Shown here in pieces: positions 9,332 through 18,787 of a stretch of 64,000 bases of DNA. The notes beneath the pieces are model-generated. The model did not search any database, was not told where the DNA came from, and saw only the letters and a program-made list of their open reading frames with translations. Position 1 is the stretch's first letter, and each line of letters begins with the position of its first letter. Source of the stretch: Zhihengliuella sp. (GTDB taxonomy: Bacteria; Actinomycetota; Actinomycetes; Actinomycetales; Micrococcaceae); assembly GCF_031178195.1 (NCBI RefSeq), contig NZ_JAPSJL010000002.1, forward strand, positions 183,493 to 247,492, in the 5' to 3' direction. The position numbers and the translations under genes are program-made.

Positions 9332-11473
9332 TCAGCGCGCGGGGTGGAACTTCCGACCGTTCACGCGCTCGGAGGCGCCGACCTGGTCCAGGTACGGTGT
9401 GATGCCGCCGAGGTGCATGGGCCAGCCGGCGCCGAGGATCATGCACAGGTCCACGTCCTCGGGGCTGTCGACGACGCCCTCGGTGAGGATGAGCCCGATC
9501 TCCTCGGCCAGCGCGTCCTGCGTCCGCCGGAGGACCTGCTCCGAGGTGGACGGCTCGTCGCCGAGCTCGAGCAGTCCCATGGTCTCCTCCGGGATGGCGC
9601 GGCTGCCGTCGTCGTTCTGGACCCAGATCGTGGAGACGCCGTGGTCGATGAGCCGCTGCAGGTTCGACGAGACGCGGAAGCGGTCGCCGAAGGCGGCGTG
9701 CAGGGACTCCATGACGTGCTGGGCCACCGGCATGCCGACCATCGCCAGCAGCGTGAACGGGGTCATCGGCAGCCCCAGGGGGCGCAGGGCGTTGTCGGCG
9801 ATGTCGGCGGGGGTGCCCTCGTCGAAGGCGTTCTGGACCTCGCCCATGAGCCGCAGCAGGACGCGGTTGACCACGAACGCGGCGGCGTCGCGGACCAGGA
9901 CCGCCGTCTTGCCGAGGTTCCTCGCGAGCGCGAAGGCCGTGGCGACGACGGCCTCGTCCGTCTCCGGCGCCCGGACGATCTCCACGAGGGGCATGACGGC
10001 GACCGGGTTGAAGAAGTGGAAGCCCACCACGCGCCCGGGGTGCTGCAGGTCCGCGGCCATCTCGGTCACCGACAGCGAGGAGGTGTTGGTGGCGAGGATG
10101 CAGTCGGCCGAGACGACCGCCTCGACCTCGGCGAAGACCTGCTTCTTGACGGCGAGCTCCTCGAACACGGCCTCGATGACCAGGTCCGCGTCGGCGAAGT
10201 CGGCCTTGTCCGTGGTGCCCGTGATGAGCGCCCGGACGTCCTCGGCGTCCTCGGCCCCCAGACGCCCCCTGGCGACCTGCTTGTCGAGCTCGCCGGAGAT
10301 GTGGGCGAGGCCGCGGTCCACGCGGCCCTGGTCGAGGTCGGTGATCGTCACGGGCACGCGCAGGGCCTGGGCGAAGAGCAGTGCGAACTGGCCGGCCATG
10401 AGCCCTGCTCCGACGACGCCAATCCGGCCGACCGGGCGGGCCAGCCCGGGATCCGGGGCGCCGGCGGGGCGCTTCGCGCGCTTCTGCACCAGCTCCAGGA
10501 AGGCGTATACGGTGTTGTGGAACTCGTGGGTGCGCATCAGTCCGACCAGCGCGTCGACCTCCAGCCGCGCCGCCTCCGGCTGCGCCAGGTCGCGGCCGGC
10601 CTCCATGACCTCGAGGACCTTCAGGGGGGCGGGCGCTGCGTTGGAGATCTTGGCCTCCACGAACGCAGCGGCCTTCCGCAGGGCCGCGTCCCACCGTCCG
10701 CGCCCGTCGGGCGTGGAGGGGTCCGTGGCGTGCGGGCGTTCGACGGCGGCGCCGTCGAGCACGCTCTCGGCCCAGGCGACGGACTCGGCCACGAAGTCGC
10801 CGTCGGCGACGAGGTGGTCGGCGATGCCGAGCTCGTGGGCGCGACGTCCGGTGAGCGAGCGGTTGTTGTTCAGCGGGTTCTCGAGCATCACCTGGAGTGC
10901 GACCTCCGGGCCGATCAGGCGCGGCAGCCGGTAGACCCCGCCCCAGCCGGGGATGAGCCCGATGAAGGCCTCCGGCAGGCCGATGCCCTTCGCCTCGGCG
11001 GCGACGGTCCGGTACGTGCACGCGAGGGCGACCTCCAGGCCGCCGCCGAGGGCGACGCCGTTGACGAAGGCGAAGGTCGGCACGCCCAGATCCGCGAGCA
11101 GCCCGTAGACGTCGTGCCCGAGCTCGGCCATCTGCCCGGCGTTCGCCGACTCGCGCAGCGAGGAGACGAAGGACAGGTCGGCGCCGGCCACGAAGAAGCC
11201 AGGCTTGCCGGTGACGGCCAGTGCGTGGATCTCGCCGTCCCGGGCGCGCCGCTGCTGGTCGAGGAGGACCCGGCCGAGGCCGATCAGCGAGTTCGGCCCC
11301 AGCGTGGTGGGACGCCGGGCGTCCAGGCCGTTGTCCAGGGTGACGAGCGCCAGGATCCGGTCGCCGGAGAGCCTGCGGTCCTCCACTCTGGCATGGGTGA
11401 CGATCTCATCGGCGACCTCGCCGGCGAGGCCGTTGAAGCGGTCGAAGCGTTCCGGGGCGGAGACATCTGACAT
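9332..11473 (-). CDS. fadJ: fatty-acid oxidation complex alpha subunit (enoyl-CoA hydratase / 3-hydroxyacyl-CoA dehydrogenase)
   Basis: A 713-residue bifunctional beta-oxidation enzyme. The N-terminal crotonase half contains FVAGADLSF and GGGLEVALACTYR with the two expected glutamate regions. The C-terminal half has an NAD-binding GVVGAGLMAGQFA fingerprint, the NTSSLSV stretch and HFFNPV, then the 3HCDH C-terminal domain. I chose ATG at 11473 (MSDVSAPERF); an ATG four codons upstream at 11485 is an alternative and lies right on an AAAGG site. It follows a nitronate monooxygenase-like gene by 53 bp. No thiolase gene is adjacent. The symbol could equally be fadB. Confidence 0.88.
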   Translation of the reverse strand: MSDVSAPERFDRFNGLAGEVADEIVTHARVEDRRLSGDRILALVTLDNGLDARRPTTLGPNSLIGLGRVLLDQQRRARDGEIHALAVTGKPGFFVAGADLSFVSSLRESANAGQMAELGHDVYGLLADLGVPTFAFVNGVALGGGLEVALACTYRTVAAEAKGIGLPEAFIGLIPGWGGVYRLPRLIGPEVALQVMLENPLNNNRSLTGRRAHELGIADHLVADGDFVAESVAWAESVLDGAAVERPHATDPSTPDGRGRWDAALRKAAAFVEAKISNAAPAPLKVLEVMEAGRDLAQPEAARLEVDALVGLMRTHEFHNTVYAFLELVQKRAKRPAGAPDPGLARPVGRIGVVGAGLMAGQFALLFAQALRVPVTITDLDQGRVDRGLAHISGELDKQVARGRLGAEDAEDVRALITGTTDKADFADADLVIEAVFEELAVKKQVFAEVEAVVSADCILATNTSSLSVTEMAADLQHPGRVVGFHFFNPVAVMPLVEIVRAPETDEAVVATAFALARNLGKTAVLVRDAAAFVVNRVLLRLMGEVQNAFDEGTPADIADNALRPLGLPMTPFTLLAMVGMPVAQHVMESLHAAFGDRFRVSSNLQRLIDHGVSTIWVQNDDGSRAIPEETMGLLELGDEPSTSEQVLRRTQDALAEEIGLILTEGVVDSPEDVDLCMILGAGWPMHLGGITPYLDQVGASERVNGRKFHPAR

Positions 11474-11526
11474 GGGGCGGCGCATCCTTTCGGGGGTCAC
11501 TGCGGGTCTGTGATCCACAGCATATG

Positions 11527-12711
11527 TTACTCGCCGGTAATATCTGAGGCAATCGACGTCCCGGTCAGGAGCTCGGCGGTGATCTCCGCCGCCGTCGCCT
11601 CCCGGGCCAGGCCGGCACGGGTCCCTGCCCAGAGGTGGAGCCGCTCCCGGTCGCCGCTGGCCGCGGCCTCGGCGCGGATCGGACGGGTCAGGTGGTGGAC
11701 GGCCGGGTAGAGCGCCGGTGCGGCCTCCGAGTGGCGGCGGAGGAAGTCGTTCGCGATTCCCCGGGCCGGCCGACCCGTGAACGCACGCGTGACGGCCGTG
11801 CCGCCGTCCCCCTCCGGCCCGTCTTCCGGCGCGCCCAGGGCCCGCAGCGCGGACCGGTGGGCGGCGCCGGTCCCGGCCTCTCGGCAGAGCAGGAAGGCCG
11901 ACCCGGCCTGCGCGGCATCGGCGCCGGCGCGCAGGACGCGCGCGACGTCGCCGGGCGTGGCGATCCCTCCCGCGGCCGCGATCCACACCCGGCGGGCCCC
12001 GGCGGCGGGCTCGGTGCCGCGAACGGCCGCGACGACGTCGGGCAGCAGACGTGTGAGCGGCCTCGGGTCCGGTGTCTGCGCGCACTGGTGGGTCCCGCGG
12101 TGGCCTCCGGCCTCGGGGCCCTGGACGCAGAGGCCACCGAGGCCCAGACGCACCGCGGCGAGGGCCTCCTCCTCGCTGGTCACGGTGGCGACGGTGACGA
12201 CGCCCCGGTGGCGCAGGGCCGCGAGCTCCGCGGCCGTCGGCAGTCCGAACGTGAAGGAGACGACGGCGGGCGGGGCCGGGCGGGCCACGAGGGCCGCCAG
12301 CTTGGCGGGGTAGTCGTCGTCGTCCGGGCGCGCCGCCGTGTCCAGCGGGGCGGGCCCGGCCGGCGTCCGTCCGTCTCCGTCGGAAGCGGCGGGGAGTTCG
12401 GCGGCGAGGCGTTCGCGGTAGCGGGAGAGCCGCTTCAGATCGGCGTCGGCCAATCGACGGAGGCGGCCGTCGGGAGTTCGTTCGGGGACGAAGAGGTTGA
12501 CGCCGAGCGGGTGGTCGGTGAGCGCCTCGGCCCGGTCGAGCTGTCCGAGCATCGCGTCGGCACTGAGATACCCGGCGGCGAGGAATCCGAGGCCGCCGGC
12601 GCTGCTGACCGCCGCGGCGAGTTCGGGCGTACCGGGACCGCCGGCCATGGGGGCCTGGACGAGCGGGGAGAGCGAGAGGACGGGCGAGTCCGCGGAGGTC
12701 ATCGGGCGCAT
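11527..12711 (-). CDS. nitronate monooxygenase / 2-nitropropane dioxygenase-like flavoprotein
   Basis: A 394-residue FMN TIM-barrel protein. It begins with PLVQAPMAGGPGTPELAAAV, the family N-terminus, followed by GGLGFLAAGY. VQGPEAGGHRGTH is the FMN/substrate region holding the conserved histidine, and AAGGIATPGDV and GSAFLLC bind the FMN phosphate. Members oxidise alkyl nitronates or act as related flavin oxidoreductases. It precedes fadJ by 53 bp on the same strand, so a joint role in lipid or nitro-acid catabolism is possible but unproven. Confidence 0.82.
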   Translation of the reverse strand: MRPMTSADSPVLSLSPLVQAPMAGGPGTPELAAAVSSAGGLGFLAAGYLSADAMLGQLDRAEALTDHPLGVNLFVPERTPDGRLRRLADADLKRLSRYRERLAAELPAASDGDGRTPAGPAPLDTAARPDDDDYPAKLAALVARPAPPAVVSFTFGLPTAAELAALRHRGVVTVATVTSEEEALAAVRLGLGGLCVQGPEAGGHRGTHQCAQTPDPRPLTRLLPDVVAAVRGTEPAAGARRVWIAAAGGIATPGDVARVLRAGADAAQAGSAFLLCREAGTGAAHRSALRALGAPEDGPEGDGGTAVTRAFTGRPARGIANDFLRRHSEAAPALYPAVHHLTRPIRAEAAASGDRERLHLWAGTRAGLAREATAAEITAELLTGTSIASDITGE

Positions 12712-12721
12712 GGCCCCGACG

Positions 12722-13948
12722 CTACTCGTCGGGACGATCCGGGTCGAGGAACGCGACCGTGATCACCGGGGCCGTGAGCCGCACCTGCCACGGGCGGGCG
12801 CCGAGATCACGGAGCGCGGCCTCGATGGTCTCGGGCTCGACCGGTGTGGGCGGGCGCCAGGCGATCCGGCGCAGGTGGTCGGGGGTGAGGAGGTTCTCCA
12901 GCGGGATCTCGAGCCGCTCCGCGACGCGCGCGAGCCGCGGCTTCGCCGTGTTGAGGCGCGCAGCGGCAGCCGGGTCCTTCTCGGCCCAGACGCGGGGCGG
13001 GGGCGGCGAGTTGGTCGGCAGGTGCAGGGGCGGAAGGTCCTCGGTGGTGCGTGCGGTCTGGAGGGCACGCACCCAGCGCGCGGCCTCCTTGGCGGCGGCC
13101 CGGCCGTGGAACCCCGGCGTCTTCAGGAGGGCCGGCACGGTGGCCGGCATCGCCTTCGCCGCCGCGACGATCGCCGAGTCGGGGATGATCCGTCCCGGCG
13201 AGACGTCCCGGTTCTCCGCCAGGGACTCGCGTTCGTACCAGAGCTCGCGGGCCGCGGCGAGCCGCCGCTGGTCGCGCAGGGCGTGCAGCCCGGAGGTCCG
13301 CCGCCACGGGTCCTGGCGCGGAGCGGCGGGGGCGGCCGTCCGGATCGCCTCGAACTCCTGCTCGGCGAACTCGAGCTTGCCGGCCTCCTCCAGGATCCGG
13401 TGGAGCTCCTCGCGCAGCTCGACGAGCACCTCGACGTCGAGCGCCGCGTAGTTCAGCCACGGCTCGGGCAGGGGCCGCTTGGACCAGTCGGCCGCGGAGT
13501 GCTCCTTGGCCAGCGACAGACCGAGGAGCGACTCGACGACGGCCCCGAGGCCCACGCGTGGCAGACCGGCGAGCCGGGCCGCGAGCTCGGTGTCGAAGAG
13601 CGCGTCGGGGCGCATGCCGCACTCGGCCAGGCACGGCAGGTCCTGGGTGGAGGCGTGCAGGATCCACTCGACCCCGGCGAGCGCCTCGTTGATCGGCGCG
13701 AGGTCCTCGAACGCCTCCGGATCGATGAGCCAGGTGCCCGCGCCCTCGCGGCGGAGCTGGACCAGGAACGCGCGCTGTCCGTAGCGGAAGCCCGACGCGC
13801 GCTCGGCGTCGACGGCGACGGGACCGGTCGCCGCGGCGAGGGCGGCCGCGGCCCGGGACAGGCCGGAGGGGGTGTTCACGACCAGGGGGACGCCCTCGCC
13901 GGGTGCGGTCAGGGGGGTGGGCGTGGCGGCGTCGCTGGTCTCGGTCAT
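12722..13948 (-). CDS. rnd: ribonuclease D (DEDD 3'-5' exonuclease with HRDC domain)
   Basis: A 408-residue RNA 3'-end processing exonuclease. Exo motif I is VAVDAERASGFRY, exo II is the HASTQDLPCL stretch, and exo III is LNYAALDVEVLVEL. A helical HRDC-type domain follows from about residue 220 (RTSGLHALRDQRRLAAARELWYERE). The start ATG has no ribosome site. A TAGAAT box ends 8 nt upstream, so the transcript may be close to leaderless. Confidence 0.88.
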   Translation of the reverse strand: MTETSDAATPTPLTAPGEGVPLVVNTPSGLSRAAAALAAATGPVAVDAERASGFRYGQRAFLVQLRREGAGTWLIDPEAFEDLAPINEALAGVEWILHASTQDLPCLAECGMRPDALFDTELAARLAGLPRVGLGAVVESLLGLSLAKEHSAADWSKRPLPEPWLNYAALDVEVLVELREELHRILEEAGKLEFAEQEFEAIRTAAPAAPRQDPWRRTSGLHALRDQRRLAAARELWYERESLAENRDVSPGRIIPDSAIVAAAKAMPATVPALLKTPGFHGRAAAKEAARWVRALQTARTTEDLPPLHLPTNSPPPPRVWAEKDPAAAARLNTAKPRLARVAERLEIPLENLLTPDHLRRIAWRPPTPVEPETIEAALRDLGARPWQVRLTAPVITVAFLDPDRPDE

Positions 13949-13956
13949 GATGAGCC

Positions 13957-13962
13957 ATTCTA
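13957..13962 (-). promoter_or_regulatory. -10 box of the RNase D gene
   Basis: TAGAAT on the minus strand ends 8 nt before the start codon, within the short gap that follows the DUF3000 gene. Confidence 0.4.
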
Positions 13963-14017
13963 TGAGACGCCGCCGTCGTCTGCTCCGGGTGCCGGGCCGG
14001 GGCGTCCGGCCGGGTGG

Positions 14018-14656
14018 TCAGTTGAGGCGCCGGCGGGGGAGCGCGGTGACGCCCGGCGGCAGCGGGGGCAGCCCGGCGAACGCGCAGACCATGTCCGCCC
14101 AGGCCTCGAGGTGGGCGGTGACATCGGAGGTGGCCGGGGTCCAGGAGGCGCGGAGCTCGATGTCGATGGTGTCTGGGCGGTTGGAGAGGGTGCCGAAGCT
14201 CTCGGAGAGGACGCGGGTGGCCGTGCCCCCGGCGTTGGAGTACAAGGCGTGGTGCTCGTGCAGCGCGTCGGAGAGCCAGGTCCAGGCGACCGTCCCGACG
14301 AGCTCGTCGTTGCCCATGTCCGCGTCGAGCTCGGCCCGGATGTAGGTGACGATCCGGAACGTGCCGTCCCAGACGGGGGAGCCGGCCGGGTCGTGGAGCA
14401 GGATGAAGCGGCCGGTGGCGAGCTCCCGCCGGTCCTCGGCGGCCTCGCGGAGGAAGGAGGCGGCGGGGCCGTGCACCGGCCGCGGGCCGACCGGCTCGAG
14501 GACGTCCGCGGACAGCGCCACCCCGTACGGGGCGAGGTTGGCCGGGGCGGGGATCTCGGCGAGCCCGACCTCCGGGCGCAGGGCCGCCCGCCGCAGGGCG
14601 CCCAGCGCCTCCACGAAGTCGTGCGGCGCCGTCGCCAGGTCCCCGATGTTGTTCAC
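14018..14656 (-). CDS. DUF3000 family protein
   Basis: A 212-residue actinobacterial protein of unknown function. It shows the DUF3000 pattern: an N-terminal EALGALRRAALRPEV, a central segment RFILLHDPAGSPVWDGTFR, and YIRAELDADMGND followed by VAWTWLSDAL. There is no signal peptide or catalytic motif I can name. It is usually found just before RNase D in this group of bacteria, as here. It starts with GTG, 7 nt behind a TAGAAT box, with no Shine-Dalgarno sequence. Confidence 0.82.
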   Translation of the reverse strand: MNNIGDLATAPHDFVEALGALRRAALRPEVGLAEIPAPANLAPYGVALSADVLEPVGPRPVHGPAASFLREAAEDRRELATGRFILLHDPAGSPVWDGTFRIVTYIRAELDADMGNDELVGTVAWTWLSDALHEHHALYSNAGGTATRVLSESFGTLSNRPDTIDIELRASWTPATSDVTAHLEAWADMVCAFAGLPPLPPGVTALPRRRLN

Positions 14657-14663
14657 GCCACCG

Positions 14664-14669
14664 ATTCTA
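14664..14669 (-). promoter_or_regulatory. -10 box of the DUF3000 gene
   Basis: TAGAAT on the minus strand lies 7 nt before the GTG start, suggesting a leaderless transcript. Confidence 0.5.
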
Positions 14670-14702
14670 GGGTTGTGCCCGCGGCGAGGGCGGAAGGCTC
14701 GC

Positions 14703-15134
14703 CTAGGTCGATTCGCGCAGATGGATGGAGAGCGAGTTGATGCAGTACCGCTGGTCCGTGGGGGTCGGGAAGCCCTCGCCGCCGAACACGTGCCCCAGAT
14801 GGGAGTCGCAGGCCGCGCAGCGGACCTCCACGCGGGCCATGCCGAGCGACTCGTCGCGCAGGTAGCGCACGCGCCCCTCGGCGAGCGGGGCGAAGAAGGA
14901 CGGCCAGCCGCAGTGGGCGTCGAACTTCTCGCGGCTCGTGAAGAGCTCGGAACCGCAGGCGCGGCACGCGTAGACCCCCTCCTTCCGGGTGTCCCAGTAC
15001 TCGCCGGAGAAGGGACGCTCGGTCCCGGCCTGGCGAAGGACGCGGTACTCCTCAGGGCTCAGCTCGCGGCGCCACTCCTCGTCGGACTTCGTCACGGCGG
15101 GACGGTATTGCTCTGCTTCGGAATGCTCAGTCAC
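14703..15134 (-). CDS. msrB: peptide-methionine (R)-S-oxide reductase
   Basis: Repairs oxidised methionine (R-sulfoxide) in proteins. The roughly 143-residue product contains the MsrB core: [19 protein letters not shown], two zinc CxxC motifs (CRACGS and CAACDS), the CGWPSF motif, and the catalytic RYCINS near the C-terminus. The start is uncertain: GTG at 15134 and GTG at 15095 are both compatible and neither has a ribosome site. The frame stays open further upstream but would run into the divergent hydrolase gene. Confidence 0.9.
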   Translation of the reverse strand: MTEHSEAEQYRPAVTKSDEEWRRELSPEEYRVLRQAGTERPFSGEYWDTRKEGVYACRACGSELFTSREKFDAHCGWPSFFAPLAEGRVRYLRDESLGMARVEVRCAACDSHLGHVFGGEGFPTPTDQRYCINSLSIHLREST

Positions 15135-15219
15135 AACGGGAACAACGTCCCGGGGCGCCGCGGCATTCCCGCCCGCGCGGGTGTTTGGCGCGGCGTCGGC
15201 CGGTTGACATGATGGAGCC

Positions 15220-16614
15220 ATGCCGCGCCAGCATCCTGCACCCCCCGCAGAGTTCAGCCGCCACGATCCCCGCGCCACCGAAGCCCGCAAGGCGAGGCCG
15301 GTCCGGTGGGCGGTCGTCGGCGCCGTTGCCGGGGCGACCGCGGGCTCCCTCGTGGCCGGGGCCGTGTCGGGCCTCGCCAGCTACTTCGCCCGCCAGGTGG
15401 TCACCCCCGCCCGTCTGCGCCCGGAGGATCTGGAGATCCTCGCCGTCGTACCCTCCGACCGCCTGACCTACGAGCCGGCGCCGGACGGGGCTGCCGACGT
15501 GGGGCACGGGCGCCACCGCGCGCCCGGGCGCACCGGCCTGGGCTGGGACGTGATCCTCCCCGCCACCGAGCAGACCACCGTCCCCGGGACCTACTCCCTC
15601 GTGTTCGACGGCGGACGCGGGCACGCGCGGATCGGCGAGATCGTCTCCTTCGCCCCGGCGGACGGGACGGTGACCCGGCACGTCGAGCGCATCTACGAGG
15701 GGAACCTGCACGGGGCCGTGCGCGGACGGTGGTCCGGGGCGGCCTACCCGACGCCTGCGGAGGTCGGGTACGACTACGAGGAGGTGGAGGTGCCGGTCCT
15801 CGGCGGCACCTCCGAGTCGTGGCTCGTGGCCGGGAGCCACCGCCGGAGCACCTGGGCCATCATGGTCCACGGGCGCGGCTCCGATCGATCCGAGGGACTG
15901 CGGGCCCTGCCCGTCGTGCAGCAGCTGGGCCTGACCTCGCTGCTGCTGTCCTACCGCAACGACGGCCACGCCCCGGCCGCGCCGGACCAGCGCTACGGGC
16001 TCGGCAGCACGGAGTGGGAGGACGTCGAGGCCGCCATCGACTTCGCGCTCGAGCACGGGGCCGAGGACGTCGTGCTCTTCGGCTGGTCGATGGGCGGGGC
16101 GATCTGCCTCCAGGTCGTGGACCGCTCCCATCACGCCCCCCGCATCGCCGCGCTCGTCCTCGACGGGCCCGTCGTCGACTGGATCGACGTCCTCGCCCAT
16201 CAGGCGCGCATCAACCGGATCCCCGCCTCGGTGGGGCGGCTCGGGCAGTGGCTCCTGTCCAACAAAGCGGGACGGATGGTCACCGGCCTCGCCGCGCCGC
16301 TGGACCTGAAGGAGCTGAACTGGGTCGCCCGCGCCGAGCACCTGCGCACGCCGACTCTCATCCTGCACAGCGAGGACGACGACTTCGTGCCGGTGGGCCC
16401 GTCGGCGGCGCTCGCCGAGCTGAACCCGCAGGTGGTGGCCTTCGAGCGCTTCACGCGGGCGCGGCACACGCAGGAGTACAACGTGGACCCGGAGCGCTGG
16501 GACGATACCGTCCGCTCCTGGCTCGGGGGACGCCTGGACGCGCCCTCGCCGCGCCGCGCGCAGCAGCATCCGGCCGACCGTCCGGCGGAACGGCCCGGCG
16601 CCGAGGCGCTCTAG
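15220..16614 (+). CDS. membrane-anchored alpha/beta hydrolase
   Basis: A 464-residue protein with a cationic N-terminus and one membrane segment at about residues 28-50 ([20 protein letters not shown]). The rest is a serine hydrolase domain on the outer or inner face. [12 protein letters not shown] is the oxyanion region, GWSMGG the nucleophile elbow, EDDDFVP supplies the acid and RARHTQEYN the histidine. The substrate is unknown; it may be an esterase or peptidase. CATGAT ending 6 nt before the ATG, with GGAG between, may serve as -10. Confidence 0.82.
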   Translation: MPRQHPAPPAEFSRHDPRATEARKARPVRWAVVGAVAGATAGSLVAGAVSGLASYFARQVVTPARLRPEDLEILAVVPSDRLTYEPAPDGAADVGHGRHRAPGRTGLGWDVILPATEQTTVPGTYSLVFDGGRGHARIGEIVSFAPADGTVTRHVERIYEGNLHGAVRGRWSGAAYPTPAEVGYDYEEVEVPVLGGTSESWLVAGSHRRSTWAIMVHGRGSDRSEGLRALPVVQQLGLTSLLLSYRNDGHAPAAPDQRYGLGSTEWEDVEAAIDFALEHGAEDVVLFGWSMGGAICLQVVDRSHHAPRIAALVLDGPVVDWIDVLAHQARINRIPASVGRLGQWLLSNKAGRMVTGLAAPLDLKELNWVARAEHLRTPTLILHSEDDDFVPVGPSAALAELNPQVVAFERFTRARHTQEYNVDPERWDDTVRSWLGGRLDAPSPRRAQQHPADRPAERPGAEAL

Positions 16615-16704
16615 CCGGGCGACGTCGAGCAGCGGACCCGTAGACGAGGCAGGCAGCGGGCTTGGGCCTCCGGGAGGGCGACAGCGGGTCCTCCGACGGC
16701 CGGC

Positions 16705-17202
16705 TCAGCCGCCGAGGCCAGCCGTCGTGCCGTCCGTCGCGGCGAGGAGGTCCGGTCCAGCGATCTCGATCTCCAGACCCCGGCGCCCACCCGACACGAA
16801 GACGGTGCTCGCGGCGAGCACGGACGCGTCGGCCACGAGCCGGTGCGGTCGACGCTGCCCGAACGGGGAGACGCCGCCGAGCACGTAGCCGCTGCGGCGC
16901 TCGACCGCGGCGGGCTCCGCCAGCGCCGCGCGCTTGACGCCGAGGGCGGCCGCCGTGGCCTTCAGGTCCAGCTGCCGGTCCACCGGGACGAGAGCGAGCG
17001 CGAACTCCTCGGGCTCGAGCCGGATCATGAGCGTCTTGAACACGCGGGCCGGCTCGACGCCGAGCGCCTCGGCCGCCTCGAGGCCGAAGGAGCCCGACGC
17101 GGGGTCGTGCCGGTAGGCGTGCAGCGCGAAGGGCACCCCGGCGGCGGTCAGTGCAACCGTCGCGGGAGTGCCCTTGGCCGAAGCGGCGGACCTGCTGCCC
17201 AC
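16705..17202 (-). CDS. ybaK: Cys-tRNA(Pro)/aminoacyl-tRNA deacylase, YbaK family
   Basis: A trans-editing protein that removes wrongly attached amino acids from tRNA. The 165-residue product has VFKTLMIRLE, a VPVDRQLDLKATAAALG segment, and the GYVLGGVSPFGQ and FVSGGRRGLEIEI signatures of the YbaK/ProX family. It starts with GTG 6 bp after the sufE stop, the third gene of a sulfurtransferase-sufE-ybaK operon. The C-terminal end is convergent with the alpha/beta hydrolase gene. Confidence 0.85.
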   Translation of the reverse strand: MGSRSAASAKGTPATVALTAAGVPFALHAYRHDPASGSFGLEAAEALGVEPARVFKTLMIRLEPEEFALALVPVDRQLDLKATAAALGVKRAALAEPAAVERRSGYVLGGVSPFGQRRPHRLVADASVLAASTVFVSGGRRGLEIEIAGPDLLAATDGTTAGLGG

Positions 17203-17208
17203 CGGTGC

Positions 17209-17652
17209 CTAGGCCTCCAGGGCCCGGGCGACCTGGCGCTTGATGCGCCCCAGCATCGCCGTCATGCCGCGCATCCGCAGCGGCGTCACGGCGCGGGTGA
17301 GCCCCAGCTGCTCGGGCATGTCGTCCGGAACGGAGAGCACCGTCTCGGCGGGCAGGCCGTCGAGCCCCTCGTGGAGCACGGAGGCGAAACCCCGAGTCGT
17401 CGGGGCCTCCGGGGGAGCGGAGAAGTAGAGGCGCACGGGACGGTCCGCCTCCGCGCCGACCTCGAGGGTCAGGAAGAGCGGGGACTGACACTCGACGACC
17501 TGCTCCAGCAGCTCCGGGTGCTCGCGGAAGCGCTCCGGCAGCTCCGGCAGCGACTCGGAGAACTCCAGCAGCAGCTCCAGGCGCTCGCGCTCCTCGAGGG
17601 CCTGGAAGTCCTCGACGATCTCGGCCAGGGACGGGGGGAGGGACGCGGCCAT
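17209..17652 (-). CDS. sufE: SufE family Fe-S cluster assembly protein
   Basis: Accepts persulfide sulfur from a cysteine desulfurase or sulfurtransferase and passes it to Fe-S cluster assembly. The 147-residue product matches SufE throughout: LAEIVEDFQALEERERLELLLEF-like N-terminus, the acceptor cysteine at position 55 in VVECQSP, and FASVLHEGLDGLPAETVL. It lies 3 bp after the rhodanese gene, a common actinobacterial pairing that suggests the upstream sulfurtransferase as sulfur source. Confidence 0.88.
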   Translation of the reverse strand: MAASLPPSLAEIVEDFQALEERERLELLLEFSESLPELPERFREHPELLEQVVECQSPLFLTLEVGAEADRPVRLYFSAPPEAPTTRGFASVLHEGLDGLPAETVLSVPDDMPEQLGLTRAVTPLRMRGMTAMLGRIKRQVARALEA

Positions 17653-17655
17653 CGG

Positions 17656-18576
17656 CTAGCCCACCGCTCCCGCGCCGCGGCCGGGCAGGGAGCCCGGCGC
17701 GGAACCCCGGACGATCGGGACGCGGACGGCGTTGCCCCACTCGGTCCACGACCCGTCGTAGTTGCGGACGCTCTCGAACCCGAGCAGGTGCTTGAGGACG
17801 AACCAGGTGTGGCTGGAGCGCTCGCCGATGCGGCAGTAGGCGATCACGTCGTCGCCGTCGGCCAGCCCGGCCTCGCGCAGGTATACGTCCTCGAGGGCGG
17901 CACGGTCCTTGAACGTCCCGTCCTCCGCGGCGGCCCGGGCCCACGGCACGGACGCCGCGGTCGGGATGTGCCCGCCGCGCAGCGCCCCCTCCTCGGGGTA
18001 CGCGGGCATGTGCGTGCGCTCGCCGGAGTACTCCTCGGGGGAGCGCACGTCGATGAGGGGCCCGCGGCCGAGATGCGCGAGGACCTCGTCCTTGTAGGCG
18101 CGCGCGGCCGCGTCGTCGCGCTCGACGACGGGGTACTCGGTCGCCGTCGGAGCCGGTTTGTCCTTGGTCAGCTCGCGGCCCTCGGCGATCCACTTGTCGC
18201 GGCCGCCGTCGAGCAGGCGGACGTCCTCGTGGCCGAACAGCGTGAAGACCCAGAGGGCGTAGGCGGCCCACCAGTTCGACTTGTCGCCGTAGAAGACGAC
18301 CGTGGTGTCGCGGGCGATGCCCTTCTCGGACATGAGCCGGGCGAAGCCCTCGCCGTCGACGTAGTCCCGCGTGACCTCGTCGTTGAGCTCGGTGTGCCAG
18401 TCGACCTTCACGGAGCCGGGGATGTGGCCCGTGTCGTAGAGGAGGATGTCCTCGTCCGACTCGACGACGACCAGGCCGGGGTCGCCGAGATGGGCCGCGA
18501 GCCATTCGGTGGAGACCAGCCGCTCGGGGTGGGCATAGGCGGAGAACTTCTCGTGGGTGTCTGGCGGTAGAGCCAC
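17656..18576 (-). CDS. sseA: thiosulfate/3-mercaptopyruvate sulfurtransferase
   Basis: A 306-residue protein with two rhodanese domains that transfers sulfane sulfur to cyanide or thiol acceptors. The N-terminal domain (to about residue 145) is the inactive copy with [13 protein letters not shown] and [13 protein letters not shown]. The C-terminal domain holds [13 protein letters not shown] and the active loop CRIGERS with its cysteine near residue 248. It starts with GTG behind a GAGGTG site and heads an operon with sufE and ybaK. Confidence 0.9.
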   Translation of the reverse strand: MALPPDTHEKFSAYAHPERLVSTEWLAAHLGDPGLVVVESDEDILLYDTGHIPGSVKVDWHTELNDEVTRDYVDGEGFARLMSEKGIARDTTVVFYGDKSNWWAAYALWVFTLFGHEDVRLLDGGRDKWIAEGRELTKDKPAPTATEYPVVERDDAAARAYKDEVLAHLGRGPLIDVRSPEEYSGERTHMPAYPEEGALRGGHIPTAASVPWARAAAEDGTFKDRAALEDVYLREAGLADGDDVIAYCRIGERSSHTWFVLKHLLGFESVRNYDGSWTEWGNAVRVPIVRGSAPGSLPGRGAGAVG

Positions 18577-18787
18577 GGTGCACCTCGGTTCGCACTAGAC
18601 AATGGGGACTGCTCCCCAGACTACTGCCGCTCGGGCGCCTGGGGTGCGGATCGGCGTCGTCTCCGTCCCGGGACCCGGCGTGTTTCGCGGACAGCGTGAC
18701 GCGCGGGTGCGTCCGTGCACGGGCGCACGTAAAGTTGCGGTGGCGGCACCGCTGCCGCCGCGACGCCGACGAAGGACTCAGACACCC

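Noticed and set aside
15203..15208. TTGACA as a -35 for the hydrolase gene
   Set aside because: It lies only about 11 bp from the start codon, leaving no room for a -10. The overlapping CATGAT is a more sensible -10.
15135..15290. N-terminal extension of msrB
   Set aside because: It would overlap the divergent hydrolase gene and shows no MsrB similarity or signal peptide.
18709..18732. GTGCG...CCGTGCACGG...CGCAC inverted repeat upstream of zapE
   Set aside because: It is a palindrome in a GC-rich region without an adjacent -10 or -35 and cannot be told from chance.
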